Notes under the pieces: generated by a model
Seen by the model: the letters and a program-made list of their open reading frames with translations, nothing else
Databases searched by the model: none
What the model was told of the DNA's origin: nothing
Shown: one piece after another, positions 11,035 to 23,431 of the stretch
Layout: the number at the start of each line of letters is the position of its first letter
Position numbering within the stretch: the first letter of the stretch is position 1
Translations under genes and position numbers: made by a program
Source: Cordia subcordata
Taxonomy: Eukaryota > Streptophyta > Magnoliopsida > Boraginales > Cordiaceae
NCBI GenBank assembly: GCA_028554755.1
Contig: JAPTOF010000006.1
Location: forward strand, 7,496,501-7,560,500
Direction: 5' to 3'
DNA: 64,000 bases

Positions 11035-11910
11035 GCATTTTATTACCTGTGTGATAATAAGTTGTTCATGAAAGTAGCACATTTAACTTGTGAATAAAGA
11101 TAATAGGTAAGTCAATATGCATAGTATATCAGACAAAATGAATAGAGTGCATCATGTTAAGGATTTAATCACTAATTTACCTTAAATATATGAGCAATTC
11201 TAATCACTCTGTGAGTTGTGTATGTTCACATTGTTACTTAGTGCACTGCTATATGTAATGCATAAATATGAATCGATAATTTTTTTTACACAGATTAGTG
11301 TGAAGTAATCTGAATTTGATTGCTGTTATAAATAAACAACATGGATGTTACTTTACAAAAGTGAACAATATGCACATGGATTTTACAACTAAGCATGCAA
11401 TTAGAGACTCAAATAAGAAGAGAACACAGAACGATGAAGAGGATATATAGACAAAGCTATAAGCTAACATAAAAATAAAACCAATAAATACACATTACAC
11501 AATTCATGCACTGGCACTCTAGCCAATCTACTGGAGCTCGAGAAGTATAATCAAAGTGCAAATTCAAGAATAGTCAAGGAAACATCAATACAACCAATAA
11601 AGCTAAACCCAGATTAAACATGTAATTGCACAGCCTATCAATTAATTTTTACCCAAAAAAATCTACATGAATGTGGAATTAACATGGAACAACACCTGTC
11701 AAAATTCAAATTATGAAGAAGGAGACGAACAATCCAAAGGGAGAGGAGCAACAAATGCAAAAACGTTAAAAAATATTACCAAAATCCAGCGTATATGTGT
11801 GTCTTGGGACTGTAAAATCATATGCTGATGGTCGACCAAAATGCTCAATCTGCAAATTAAGATTGTTGAGTAATCAACTATAATTGCGAGGATGCAAGAA
11901 ATTGATAATA

Positions 11911-11954
<44 letters not shown>
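11911..11954. repeat. (TA)n microsatellite
   Basis: Over 20 TA dinucleotides in a row inside the Helitron. Confidence 0.95.
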
Positions 11955-11957
<3 letters not shown>

Positions 11958-13248
11958 CCAATGATATAAGGATACTTATAGATCGTTGACGTCGATGAAG
12001 ATGGTATACACCCCTTATTGAGATGCGGCAACCGAATCTGCAAGAAGGAAATCTGGTGGAATTCTCGAAGCTTAGATAAAAAGGCAGTAAAGAATTGTTT
12101 TTTATTTTATAACATCAAAAAGGAAGTAGGGGTAAGTAACAGTTAAAAATAAGGCGGTGAAACAAAGAATTGTAAGTCGGTAGAAGCTCATTAAATTTTA
12201 ATGCTTATAGCTTGCAAATTACTTTTAGTTAAGTTATTGGCCCAAATTGATTTTAGCCTACATGCTGTATGAGAAATGAGATATTGCCCCAAAATAGAAA
12301 AAATACTTCGATTTATAATTTAGACAACAATTAAAGGGTATTAAAATATATTTAATAAAATCATGTTCGACAAAGTAAGATATCAGTTTAATTCGAAAAA
12401 ATATCCAGAACAAACTAATTAAATTTTTATATTAGAAATTATAATGCAAATTGTGGAATGTAATATATTTAAGTGAAAATGATATTAAAGTAATATAGTA
12501 AGTTTTATATTGATAGAGAAATATACTAATCACTATGTTAGATTGTAGTGGAAACAAAATGCATATTATTTCCAGTATGGTAAAAGAGAATAAAAAAAAA
12601 AGGAGAATCGGTCTTCAACATTATAAAAAATACTTTGCTTTATGTAATATCAATTAAGTTCTAATAATTTCAAAAATATGGGATTCATAATTTAAGTTCA
12701 TATGCATTTATAATGAATTGGTTTGATTAAGTTAATTGAATTAGCAATTATAGTATACCGTATATGACATATTAGTAGTGTTCTTGTGAGAGTTTGGCAA
12801 TTGAGGGTATTGACTATAGTTTGAAATTTAATGCAATTCTCATACGACATTAAAAGGAAAACATAGAAGCAGGCTTTTTTTCACAATTTGGTAGTAGATT
12901 CCATGTCCTGATATTAGCAAAAAACTTAGAGCTTTAATAGACTTTGAGAAGTGCATAAATTAAAGGAAAAATTTTGAGCAGTAGAATGGAATGCTCAACC
13001 ACATCGTTCATACCATGAAAGAAATAACATAAGTAAATAAGATGAGGAAAACAACAGCAAATGACAAAAGCGCACATAAACATATGGAAAAGCACTTGAT
13101 ATTCATTAGGTATTAGTCAGTCCAAAATAGAAAGTTGGAGTGTTGCATAACTTACACAGAAGGCTGTCTTACAAAAAGAAGCATTTTCTTATACGACTAT
13201 ATACTTAAAGCTATGTACAATATAATCTATTACAAAAAGAACCAAAAT

Positions 13249-13497
13249 TCACAGCCTGCAAAGTACGAAACCATACAAAAACCAACCAAAAACTACAAAC
13301 ACATAAAGTACTACAAACACCAGCTTTCTAAATTTTGTTATGTAGAAACATCTGATAGTTGCAACTTTGATGTGGCTGAGACGGCTGTGCTTGCTAAAAG
13401 AGGAAACAGTTGAGTCAAAGTCCACAGAATTACATTCGATATTAGAGGATGATCTTTTGGTCGATGTCAATCCAAATGAAGAAATAGAGGTGGACAT
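13249..13497 (-). other. possible 3' exon of RPA-like gene
   Basis: Ser-rich frame reading STSISSFGLTSTKRSSSNIE and then SKHSRLSHIKVATIRC. It lies about 300 bp downstream of the apparent stop of the RPA-like gene (13806). Helitron RPA-like proteins often end in a Ser-rich tail, so an alternative last exon is possible; there is no independent support. Confidence 0.25.
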
Positions 13498-13805
13498 ATT
13501 GTCTGTAGATGTAGAGAGAGTATGTTGTAAAATATAAGAAGACAGTCAATGAGCAACAATGGAGGCAATTAGTATATAGTTAACAAAAAGTTAGTGCCAA
13601 CATAGACACAGGAATATTGCCTCAAATTTAATGTGGCTCTTCTTATCATTTTTGTTGTAGAACTTTGGCAACACACACTTATCATCCTAAATAGAAATAG
13701 GAAAAAAATAAGAAGTATGGAAATTATGGGAATTATGGACTGAAAAATGATGGACATTTAGTTAGATAGATGTTGTCTAAATCTTAATGGCTTCACTGTT
13801 ATGCA

Positions 13806-16157
13806 CTATGTGGCTGCACCCTGCCAAAAATGCATTACGTTGCTGAACAATACAAAAGAAAACATGTCATTCATATTACATTGTTGAACAATACAGAAGT
13901 ATGTAATTCACTTTAATAGAAATATTCAATTGTCCATGATATGTTAAACGTAATTACAATAAGTGTAAGCAAGTTTTAGGGAATGAAACTAACCTCAAGT
14001 TTAACACCTTTACTCTTGTCATTAGAAGTGCTCGCCTCTGGGACCTCAGCTTTGTCAATGAAAATTACAATGGAGAAGGAAGTGCTATTGTACTCAATAT
14101 TGTAGTCACCAATTCTTATATGAAACACCAATTTCTTGTCAAAGAGCATATCCAATTGATCAGGAAAATATCCAGACTGATTATTCTATAAATGACAGAA
14201 AAATAAATGTCATTCATAAGCAATGTCGAAAAGAAAGAATGTATCACATGCAATTATTGATAAATATAAGAATATTTCACCTGAAGCACCTTCTTAGAAA
14301 GATCATTGGCTGTCCGGCTGAGTAGCTTTATAATCTCACGATCAAAGAGAACAAATATGCATGTCCTAGTGTTATCATACACTAATAACTCGACCTTAAA
14401 CCTGAATAGGCAAATGAAACAGAGGGTTATTGTCCTATTTACTATTTGGCCTATATGAATAGCATAAGAGTAACAATTTGTACTGTAGATAGTGTTGTAG
14501 CGTTACCTTGGAGTAGGGACATTCACAACGTAATTACACTTGGTGCAAGAGTATCGGCTGCCATCTTCTTCCATTTTTCGTCGACATCGTGGACAACCCC
14601 AATACCACCAACCACGATCATATAAAATCGAATCAACATGAGCAATCACAGCAAAGTGTAACTTCTATCCAAATAGAGAGACAACAAAAACATCAATATA
14701 AATTGTTTTATAATAAATACGTCATACATTGAGTAATGCAGAATGAAAGTGAAACCTCTTTGATGTCAAGGATTTCAGGGATGGTTTTGAAGTTCTTTTT
14801 GTCTAGGAAAATGTCTGTTGCTAGAACTCTGGGCTTTTGCTGCAGTTGCGCAATTTTCCAAGGAATACCTAAATTTTCTTCCAATAGCCTAAACAGAACA
14901 GTAAAAGGAATGAGTTTTCATTAATCCAAAACAAATGCAAAGAACACTTGATATTACACATCACACGGTAACAAAAATGAGATAAAACTAATCAACCTAT
15001 TCCGAAAGCCAGCTACCTCGAGAATTTGCGAGTTAAGAAGAATCTTTGATGCAAAGTAGGAATTTGTGATCTGCATATCCCCTTAAATACATAAAGAAAA
15101 TAGGTTTACATAAACCAAAATTAGTTAGAAGTCAAAAGAAATAACTATATAAATACATAGTAAATATCTATATCAGTCCAGTAATCTAGTATAAAGGAAT
15201 CCATAGAATATATAGAAACCTAGAAATGGCCTAATCCTGCATAGCATTATCACTGCAATAATTGGGCCATTTGGAGCTGTCTCAATGTATTCAGCTATCT
15301 GGTTAGCATACATACCCCACAGCGTGCATCGTATACGGGTGTCACTACAATCGACACAAAGACACACAACGTAAGAGAAAGTGAAGGTTGAAAAAAATGC
15401 AAACAAAGAACCTAAAAGAGGGAATATACCATTGATCCTTCAACATTAGATCAACACGCCTAGTGCAGCATCCATTGAAGGCAGTATCCATAATAGAACT
15501 GATAGATATAATCTCACCCATAACATCTGTAACGCAAGGCCAAGTCATTAGTAATTAGTTTTTACCATCTATACAAATAACGATCACTGGAGCACAGAGT
15601 AAGGAAAAAATTTTTAACATAATTTACCCACCCAAGCACACAGATGCATCCAACACATTATTGAGGATAGCAGAGAACAGTGGGAAGGAGAACTGATAGT
15701 TAGGGAGATTGGAAGCTGGCAGCGGCTTTATTACAGTTGAGTATGTGAAATGGAGACGATAAGGATGCGCCGTGATTCGTAGAGTTCCAGTGTTATTAGC
15801 AACCCAAAAGTTGTGGATCGAGAAACATTCACCCTCACGGAGTGTATTCCTAAATTTTGGCCAAAAAGGTCCGACGAATACTACATTGAATGACATCGCC
15901 CCGTAAATAACAAACCAAAAACAGATTCACTAAGAATAATATTGCAATGGTAGAAAAGCCACAACATAGAAACATATATTTGGAAAAAAGAAACTGGAAA
16001 CTTTTACCTTCTTATCCAACAGTAACATGTCAACACTAAGCATCGTTGTTGGATTGTCGAAATGGAACACCTCCCAGACACGTACCGTACGTACAAATAT
16101 CCTACTGGATCTATTGTCATTAGTGAGTTCCGAGAGCAACAACGAATTATTATCCAT
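13806..16157 (-). pseudogene. RPA1-like single-strand DNA-binding protein of Helitron
   Basis: Ten exons can be read: 16157-16008, about 15900-15628, 15526-15430, 15344-15220, 15081-15017, 14888-14756, 14664-14507, 14401-14281, 14185-13994, then a stop at 13806. The product resembles the large subunit of replication protein A: OB-fold blocks (IFVRTVRVWEVFHF; FSIHNFWVANNTG; CTLWGMYANQIAEYI) and the C-terminal OB fold with a C4 zinc finger CPRC...CTKC in exon 7. Such proteins bind single-stranded DNA and are carried by plant Helitrons. Lesions: exon 2 has no AG acceptor in the expected place (CGG instead) and a one-base frameshift near 15855. The remaining junctions keep phase where checked. 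Confidence 0.85.
14507..14664 (-). pseudogene. RPA-like zinc-finger exon
   Basis: Translation includes WWYWGCPRCRRKMEE and RYSCTKCNYVVNVPTPR, a Cx2C-x(13)-Cx2C finger as in the C-terminal OB fold of RPA70. Donor and acceptor are canonical, and the codon split at the 3' end continues correctly into the next exon. Confidence 0.9.
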
Positions 16158-16352
16158 TGCATTGAGTGATTGCTACAAAAAATGAGAACGTTATGAAATA
16201 AACAACCTTATATGTTTGTGAAAGCTAAGATAGAGGAGAACAACATATAGCAGTGTTGTTAACAAAGTACTCACCTCAAAATCAGAATTACCACATAGAT
16301 AGAGGGAGAATGAATGAAGTAGAATGTGAAGCGAAAAGGAGAACCTGACCTT

Positions 16353-16361
16353 CTATTTATA
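16353..16361 (-). promoter_or_regulatory. TATA box of the RPA-like gene
   Basis: TATAAATAG on the minus strand about 200 bp upstream of the ATG at 16157, a reasonable distance for a plant promoter. Inferred from motif and position only. Confidence 0.5.
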
Positions 16362-17800
16362 GCTATAATTGTTCAGCCATCACCTCCAAGAGCACCATTT
16401 ACGAAGACTATCCAGCTCATACCCATGTTTGTAATTGTTTGAACAATTGGATTCAAAAAAATTAGAGGGAAAATTTCTATTGTGTGAGAACTACTAAAAA
16501 AATTCAATAAAAAATTAATAAAACATTTAAATTTTTAGGGAAAAATGTCTCCTGATTCAGTATTACTAAAACAATTCAATAAGAAATTACATGAAGAAAA
16601 TAACATGTCCAAGTAGTGAAGTCCAGGCAATGTAAATCAAAACATATTCATGTAACAGGTATTAACAAAACATCAATAATAACCATGTAGGTAAATATTA
16701 AAATAAGCTTGCAATCTACCAAGTATAATAACGATATCACTAATAAGAATATGATAGTAAAAAAATTTAAAAGAAGAAATATTTAAATAAAGTAGTAGCC
16801 TATGAAATATAAGTAAGTAGTAAAACGTTAATGGCTGGAAACATAGCATTAGAAGATAGCATAATAAGAAGATGGAAAGCAGTCATCCTAAAATTTTGAA
16901 ATAAATAATGAAGCGGGAAAATTTAACTTAATCAATTTGCAGAACATCAGCATCAATCACATAATATCAACATAAACAACTGACATTAAATAGAGGAATT
17001 GTACAGATAAGGCTTGCTCGAGGTTTGGGAAACTTGGTGGCCAAGGCGATTACTCAAATTGCAAAAAACTCTACTTGAAAGCATCAGGCGGCAAAAACTT
17101 GTGTCGTAATTTTCAAATGGGCAAATAAAAAAGTATAATCAAAATTTGAATAACATAAATCATGGAAACTTGGTGCCCAAGTCGATTCCTGATAGGAAGC
17201 CAAACATAACTACAAAGATGACTATAAACAGCGGATGAAGTACAACATGAATGCACAGAAAAAAAAAAGAACAAATCGCAAAGAGTGAAAATAGTAAAGG
17301 AGTTTACACTCCTTAGAGGAGCAATGGGCTGCAGCGACAGAGGGGAGCAAAATATTTTTAGGGCAATAAATGGGCAAAAACAATCTCAATAGAAAGAGCA
17401 TTGAGGACTGGAATGGGAAATTGCTAAGGGTCAATAAGGACCACAACGTAAATTTGCCTATGTACGTGAGAACAGCTGGCACTCACCTGCATTACATAAA
17501 CTGCCATATGGACAATGCGCATGCAGGAGTAAATCTAGGCCCTTGAAAGTGTGGTAGGAACGAAGTTGGCAGACGTAATATCACAATCACTCCACAGCTG
17601 GCAATCACCAAAAAGAAGACTAAAAAATATTGATTAATTGCAATTATCTTAACCTTTCCATTTGACAGCAAGCCCAGATCAACGGACAAAAACAATTATC
17701 ATACAACCAAAAGAGCAACGTGGCAGCTTTTAGTATCAACTTTGAAGGAAGATGAACAGGGCAGGGAATCAAGTGGTTTTTCAAATAGTATATCTAAGGA
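16362..17800 (-). other. Helitron 5' subterminal region
   Basis: Between the RPA promoter and the TC terminus. No conserved coding sequence seen; the small open frames at 17222-17695 resemble nothing I recognise. The start TCCTTAGATATACTATTTGA is the 5' terminus. Confidence 0.6.
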
Positions 17801-18125
17801 TTATAGGGACCTTATTGGAATCTATGATAGGTAACAAAATCAATATCAATTTTTGGTTTGAAAAAACTTGCTGGCGGAGTCATGTTGTGTTGAGGGTGTA
17901 CCTAGGCACCCCTCCTTTTGAGAAAAAAAAATTACTCTATTAAAGAAAGGTTCTCAAAATAAAAGATGGCACCTCTTCATACTCAGTACTATTACACTCT
18001 AAAAAAAGCTAGAGTGTTTATTCAAGTCTCCCATTTTAAAAAAAAAAATTTGTTGAAAATTTTTAATAATTAATTACTCCATCCACTAATTTTGTTTCAC
18101 ACATTTTCTTAAAACAAAATTCTCT
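17801..18125. repeat. dispersed repeat B, right half
   Basis: Continues the homology to 57381-57722 (TTATTGGAATCTA..., CAATATCAATTTTTGGT, GTTGAGGGT.TACCTAGGCACC, ACTCCATCCACTAATTTTG). Confidence 0.85.
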
Positions 18126-18412
18126 TTTATAAGTTATTATTCGTCATGCCTATTTGAAGGATCCAATTTTTCCTGCTGGCAACTGGGAATGGCAACTAAT
18201 ATTAAATCAGAGTTGTTCGATTGTGGCGAGGTCTGAGCAGAGCTGAACACATCAGCATAGATCATCTTGAGTTGAAAACAAATTTAAACCAGTGAGAATT
18301 TAGCCAAATGACAAAAGCAGAAAACAACAACAAAGGAGCAAAGACTGATATTAAAACATTTTTCGCAAAAGTCTTATAACATGAAGAAATAGATGAAACC
18401 AGGTATTGGAGT

Positions 18413-18578
18413 TAACACCTCATCTAAAAGCTTAAGTTTGTAGAGAAGATATTGTTTTATTTATTTATTATGTTAACATGCCCCCTCACGTGCAGCGTAA
18501 TTTGTTTAGAGCTTGCACGTGAATAATTTAATTAAATAGGTGACGGTAAGAATCGAACATGTGCCGTTTGGCTTCCAG
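18413..18578 (-). repeat. TRIM-like short LTR repeat
   Basis: Reverse complement of 37625-37790: GGCACATGTTCGAT, TTTAATTAAATTATTCACGT, CAAGCTCTAAACAAATTACG, CGTGAGGGGGC then TGTTAACATAATAAATAAAT and the TTAAGCTTTTAGATGAGGT end. It truncates the copia gag fragment on its right. Confidence 0.65.
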
Positions 18579-18589
18579 ATGACGCCATG

Positions 18590-18959
18590 CTTGGGCCAAG
18601 GTTTGACGCGTTCGAATGAGTGGGACAACACTGGGACTCAAAGACCCAATAATGCCCAAGAGTAATAACTTATCTAGCCTTGTCCATTGGACATAGTCAG
18701 AGTTGGGAACCATTGTATCACCTTCTGAAATTTGTGCAGGAGGGCACGGATGAGTATCATCAATATAGCCAAGTAGGTTATATCCATAGAAGAGAGCATC
18801 AAATTGGCTCTTCCAAGAATAGTAGTTTGTAGAGGTTAATTTGAGGGGAAGATAGGTAGCTGAGTTGATATCAACAAGGTTTGAGGAAGAAGAGGACTGA
18901 GTAATGTCCTGAACTTGGGTGTTCGGCATGGAAGAGGACGAACTGGATTGGGAGGCCAT
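18590..18959 (-). pseudogene. copia gag N-terminal fragment
   Basis: The frame starting at 18959 has a Ser-rich start and then LPLKLTSTNYYSWKSQFDAL, GYIDDTHPCPP and TRQTLAQAWRHLEA, the signature of the copia gag N-terminal (UBN2-like) region. After about 125 residues it runs into the TRIM-like repeat and stops at 18528. Removing the 16 kb insertion places it just downstream of the LTR and PBS-like site at 35374-35541, so it is the start of that older copia copy. Confidence 0.8.
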
Positions 18960-18995
18960 GGGAGAAAGAAGAAGCGTGAAACAGGGTCTGATCTT

Positions 18996-19000
18996 GTTAG
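18996..19000. repeat. target-site duplication GTTAG (left)
   Basis: GTTAG directly before the left LTR; its partner is at 35357-35361. Confidence 0.95.
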
Positions 19001-20900
19001 TGAAGGATCGATATTATTAAGTGTAGTGTATCCTAGTCCATATTTTCAAAAATTCTACTAAGAAAACAAGCTAGGAAAATAAAATAACCACATAAAACAC
19101 ACAATAACATGCTTAAGAACATATAGAATATGAGTAGTACTTGTAAAAATTATATAAAGCGAACCTCTTGAAGTGTGGGGCCTTTGATAAAGCTAAAAGC
19201 TGTCACGAGCTTTGTTCCCGTTCACGAACAAGGCCGCCAAAAATTTTACTATAAGGGTGTTGCAATAGGCAACTCCCTAGTCTTCTTCCCTATGATTAAA
19301 GAGACTTATCTTGATAGAATAGCCTCTTGTGTGGGAAGAAGTAAAGTAATATGCTCTTGAAAAACTAGAGCAAAAATCACACAATAAGTGTGTATTATGT
19401 GTTGTAGTATTTTCTTGCCAAAAAGGAAGAAATCTACTACAAAGTGGAATACATAAAAGGTGTAGGGTCATGTCTATTTATAGAGAGAACCTTGGCACCC
19501 AAAGTTGCTAAACTTTCAATGTGGGAGAAAATTTTCATGTAGTATTTCCTTTATGTAACTTGTCAATCTTGTCTTGGAAGACTTGTGCAAGTTGTCCACT
19601 TGTTTTTATAGTATTTTGCAAGTTGTCCACTTGTCTTGGAAGACTTAGGCCAAGCCCATTATCTAAGTCCAACACATAGTCCATAATTTATGTGGAGGCC
19701 CAAGCCCAATAGGAAACCATCCTAGCCAAATTAGATTATCTTGGACTCTAAAACAAGTCCAAACCCAATTCCAAGCTTTGTCCTAATAAGGCTACTACCA
19801 CAATATGGAATTTTCTCTTTCAAGATTACTCTCTCAAAGTCATTTCAACTAGGGAAGGGACCAATAAGACTCAATTATCCTTGGATTCCAAAAGTAACTA
19901 AAAATGTCCTTACCCGATCTAGGCGACATAATAATAATTATTTTTAACTCCGATCTATTCCACCATAAGATCAAAGTTGCACTCCAAGAATAATTGCCAT
20001 TACCCAAAAGCTTATCACAAAAGAATGTGAACTTTGTCTTTGACCTACTAAATAACCGACCATAATGCCCCTCTATGTATACCTACAGCTAAGACCGGTC
20101 CTTTGGCCTGTGTACTATCACCTCTTTAGCTGTATCATTTTCCGTTGGGTTTCTTGTCCAATTGCCAACCATCCTTGGCCAAGGAATCTTTTGATCTCGG
20201 GAGCGACCCTCAAGCCATATGATCAACACACCTATAAAGGTAGTATCACTAGATCTAAATTCGGATGATAAATTTAGACAATCCCAAAGGGGGCACATAG
20301 ATTCCATTTTGCATATGCATGTTCCAATTAGTTAGAAATTAGCACTCAATGCACAAGGCTGTTGATCTTAATAAAATAAGATCTCACCCACAGTGAATCA
20401 AAGTGCTAAACCCTAACTTCATTAGTTCATCCACATATACTCAAGATTAAGAGCAATGATCATTTAGTAGCAGTAAGTGTCTTGTTTTCTTTCTTTGATA
20501 GTACGTCTCTAGAAAACATACTCACAATGGTCCTATCTAATACGTGACACGTACTATTGAGACAAATCTAGAAAGTCCTCTAATGACCTAGGTAGATCAC
20601 CCTCAAAAAGGAGACTTGCTCAATATAACCTTATTCTAGTAGAGTGCCCAACACTACTATTCAGTTATGGATTCAATTTATGACGTGACTAAATCTAGAC
20701 TTGGACCTACTGTGCGTCCAGCCTCACTATGCACCCAAGTCATTAATTCAATCAAGGGACCTTTATACATGCATCAATAAAACATAACAGAGATAATATG
20801 TAAGAAATTCACAATGCCATTTAACAAAAAAATGATTATACATTGTTTCATATCCAAAATGTCATGTACAAGTGAGTTTTAGGGCATACTAATCCTAACA
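19001..20900 (-). repeat. 3' LTR of the 16 kb copia
   Basis: 1900 bp, highly similar to 33215-35356 apart from a MITE in the latter and small indels. The uninterrupted MITE site is GAACCTCTTGAAGTGTGG near 19165-19180. Confidence 0.95.
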
Positions 20901-20917
20901 ATCTCCCACTTGCACTA
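20901..20917 (-). other. polypurine tract of the copia element
   Basis: The minus strand reads GCAAGTGGGAGAT immediately before the LTR start TGTTAGGATT, the usual copia plus-strand primer site. Confidence 0.85.
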
Positions 20918-21300
20918 AAGATCACTTCTGCAAAGCCTAATACCCAATGACTCTAAATGTGTGGTAAACACTTTCTCTGAAAAAGTCTTAGTAAATGGGT
21001 CTGCCAGGTTTTTTGCTAAAGCTATCTTTTCAACTACAACATCTCCTCTCTGGATAAACTCACGGATCAAATGATATTTCCGTTCAATGTGTTTACCCTT
21101 TTTGTGATTCCTGGGCTCTTTACACCGTGAAACAGCACCGTTATTGTCACAATACAATGTTATTGGTCTGTGAGTTGCCGGCACAACCTCTAAGTCTAAT
21201 AGGAACTTTCTTAGCCACACTGCCTCTTTCGCAGCCTCAAATGCTGCTACATACTTGGCCTCCATGGTAGAGTCAACAATACAATTTTTGCTTCATACTT
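20915..21300 (-). pseudogene. copia RNase H (16 kb element)
   Basis: Reads MEAKYVAAFEAAKEAVWLRK, then a YCDNNGAV motif, KHIERKYHLIREFI and KNLADPFTK. This is the C-terminal RNase H of the polyprotein, ending close to the polypurine tract as expected. A stop near 21265-21290 and a frame break separate it from the RT upstream. Confidence 0.88.
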
Positions 21301-21371
21301 CTCCATGAAATAGCTCCTCCTGACAGAGTGAAAACATATCCAGAAGTAGACTTCCTGGAATCTCTGTTAGA

Positions 21372-22330
21372 CTAAAAATTCGAGTCTGCATAGGCTAATG
21401 ACGTTAGATTATTTGCACGGTATTTCAGCACATAATTCTTAGTTCCTTGCAGGAACTTGAATATATGCTTAACCGTGACCCAATGTGCCGGTCCAGGGTT
21501 TGATTGATATCTACTAACCATGCCAACAGCAAAGTAGATATTTGGTTTAGTACATAACATGGCATACATGAGGCTTCCAACTGCTGAAGCATAAAGAACT
21601 TGCTTCATGCTCTCTATCTCCTCAGGTGTTTTAGGACATTGATCCCGAGATAGATAAACTCAATGTCTAGAAGGTAATAAAGCCTTCTTAGAGTTTGCAT
21701 GCTAAACCTGACTAATATCTTCTCAATAAATGAAGCTTGAGAAAGGACTAGCCTTCTGTTCTTACGATCTCGCATAAGCTTGATGCCTAAAACATAACTA
21801 GCTTCTCCTAAATCCTTCATTTGAAATTGAGTAGAAAGCCAAACCTTGATGAATGATAACATCCCCACATCATTTCCAATTAGTAGGATATCATCCACAT
21901 ACAAAACCAGAAAAGCTACAGCATTTCCATTATGCCTCTTATATACGCAAAGTTTATCAATATTTTGATCAAAACCATAAGATTTAATTGCCCGATCAAA
22001 TTTGATGTTCCATGCTCTAGATGCCTGTTTCAATCCATAAATGGACTTCTTTAATTTACAAATCATATGTTCCTGGCTTTTAGCAATGTATCTATCTGGT
22101 TGTGTCATGTAAATGGTCTCATCAAGTCCCCTATTAAGAAAGGCTGTCTTGACGTCTATTTGCCATATCTCATAGTCATAATCGATCCCTTCTTTCTAAG
22201 TGTAACCTTTCGCCACCAACCTTGCTTTAAAGGTTTCAACTTTTCCATCAACTCCTCTTTTCCTCTTGTAGACCCATTTACACCTTATAGGTTTTACCTC
22301 TTCAGGTGCAACTATAAGATCCTAGACTTT
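21372..22330 (-). pseudogene. copia reverse transcriptase (16 kb element)
   Basis: 22108-21614 carries KLKKSIYGLKQASRAWN and the catalytic FLVLYVDDILLIGND; it continues DLGEASYVLGIK. In a second frame, 21608-21372 reads ASAVGSLMYAMLCTKPNIYF and HWVTVKHIFKFLQGTKNYVL, the C-terminal RT/connection block. Upstream, pieces of the RT N-terminus (22280-22110) are visible but interrupted. One frame change lies near 21611. The catalytic aspartate pair is present, but the chain is not continuous. Confidence 0.9.
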
Positions 22331-22908
22331 GTTAGAATACATAGATTCTAACTTTGAATCCATTGCCTTATGCCATTGGTCGGCATCTATGTCGAAAACT
22401 ACTTCATCATAACTTGTGGGATCCACCACCTGATTCTCTGAAGAGGTCTGAAAAGACTCTCTATAGTATCTATCAGAAGTCCTGGATATCCTCCTACTAT
22501 GACGATGCTCCGATATATTAGGTGTAATATGTTGTTCTTTTCCATTCACAGTTACCACAGGTGTTATTAGAGATTCTTGAGAAATCTCATCTAGAACAAC
22601 TTCAGAATTTGGTGTTTTCTAGACCATTTCATCATTCTCTAAGTATCTAGCATGGGTGCTTATAAACACCTTTTGCTCCTTAGGATTATAAAATATCCCA
22701 CCTCTGGTTCCCTTAGGATATCCAATGAAATAGCATAACTTAGATCTTGGTTTTGAAGCATTACTATTAAGTACATAAGCTGGACAGCCCTAAATATGGA
22801 GATGATATAAACTAGGCTTACGCCCAGTCCACATTTCTTGAGGTGTCCTAGGTACTAATTTAGATGGTACCAAGTTCAAGATGTATGCCGCTGTTTCAAT
22901 GGCATACC
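22322..22908 (-). pseudogene. copia integrase C-terminal and linker
   Basis: From the integrase core end (WTGRKPSL-type segment near 22830) through a linker to the EVVFDIDADQWHKAMDSKLE block (about 22410-22350) that precedes the RT. Stops near 22620 and 22790 interrupt it. Confidence 0.75.
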
Positions 22909-22909
22909 C

Positions 22910-23430
22910 CTAAAAAGATATATGTAATAATGCTCGACTCATCATTGACCTAACCATATCTAATAGGGTACGATTTCTTCTCTCTACTACACCATTTTGT
23001 TGAGGAGTCCTCGGTGCAGTCAACTGAGACACTATCCTTTCTTGTGTAAGATAGTCTCTGAACTCACCTGAGAGGTATTCACCACCTTGATCAGACCGAA
23101 GGGCTTTGATATGTTTATCTAATTTCTGCTCTGCCTCAGCTTTGAACTCTTTGAATTTCTCAAAGGATTCAGACTTGCGTTGCATTAGATATACATATCC
23201 ATACCTAGAGTAATCATCAGTAAAAGTAATGAAATACTCATAACCTCCTCATACTGGTTTGCTCACAGGACCACACACGTCAGTGTGAACCAATTCTAAT
23301 ACTTCTTTGGCCCTTTCTCCTTTAGAAGAAAATGACCGTTTAGTCATCTTTCCTTTGAGACAAGATTCACACGGAAGTAGATCTTCGAGATCTAATGAGC
23401 TAAGATGCCCATCCTCGACTAATCTCCAAA
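22910..23430 (-). pseudogene. copia integrase core
   Basis: Contains a KALRSDQGGEYLSGEF segment (second acidic residue of the D,D35E triad) and TAPRTPQQNGVVERRNRTLLD (the glutamate of the triad), about 35 residues apart. Upstream, near 23370-23240, is the start of the core with the D-V-C-G-P segment in a partly broken frame. In an active element this enzyme inserts the cDNA into the genome. Confidence 0.88.
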
Positions 23431-23431
23431 T

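Larger units (their letters stand above)
11035..13800. other. Helitron interior, no firm gene
   Basis: AT-rich spacer between the RepHel 5' end and the RPA-like gene. It holds a (TA)n run at 11911-11954 and a small minus-strand open stretch at 13497-13249 that could be a 3' exon or UTR of the RPA-like gene. The 110-residue reading frame across the TA run (Tyr-Ile repeats) is an artefact of the microsatellite. No other gene recognised. Confidence 0.6.
4782..17800 (-). mobile_element. Helitron, 13.0 kb, RepHel plus RPA
   Basis: A rolling-circle transposon on the minus strand. The 5' end reads TCCTTAGATATACTATTTGA (17800 leftward) and the 3' end reads ...GTTCTATACTAG (ending 4782) behind a 15-nt hairpin. 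It sits between A (4781) and T (17801), the Helitron A|T target, with no target-site duplication. Both ends are independently fixed because the flanks join without a gap in the homologous repeat at 57380/57381. Content, 5' to 3': about 1.6 kb leader, an RPA-like gene, a RepHel gene, terminal hairpin. Both genes carry lesions, so this copy is probably not autonomous now, though the termini look usable in trans. Confidence 0.93.

Noticed and set aside
11711..12043. 110-residue minus-strand reading frame
   Set aside because: Its core is Tyr-Ile repeats from the (TA)n microsatellite; no domain and no conserved flanks.
20065..20307. short frames on both strands in the copia LTR
   Set aside because: They lie in an LTR, are not kept intact in the sister LTR, and show no domain.
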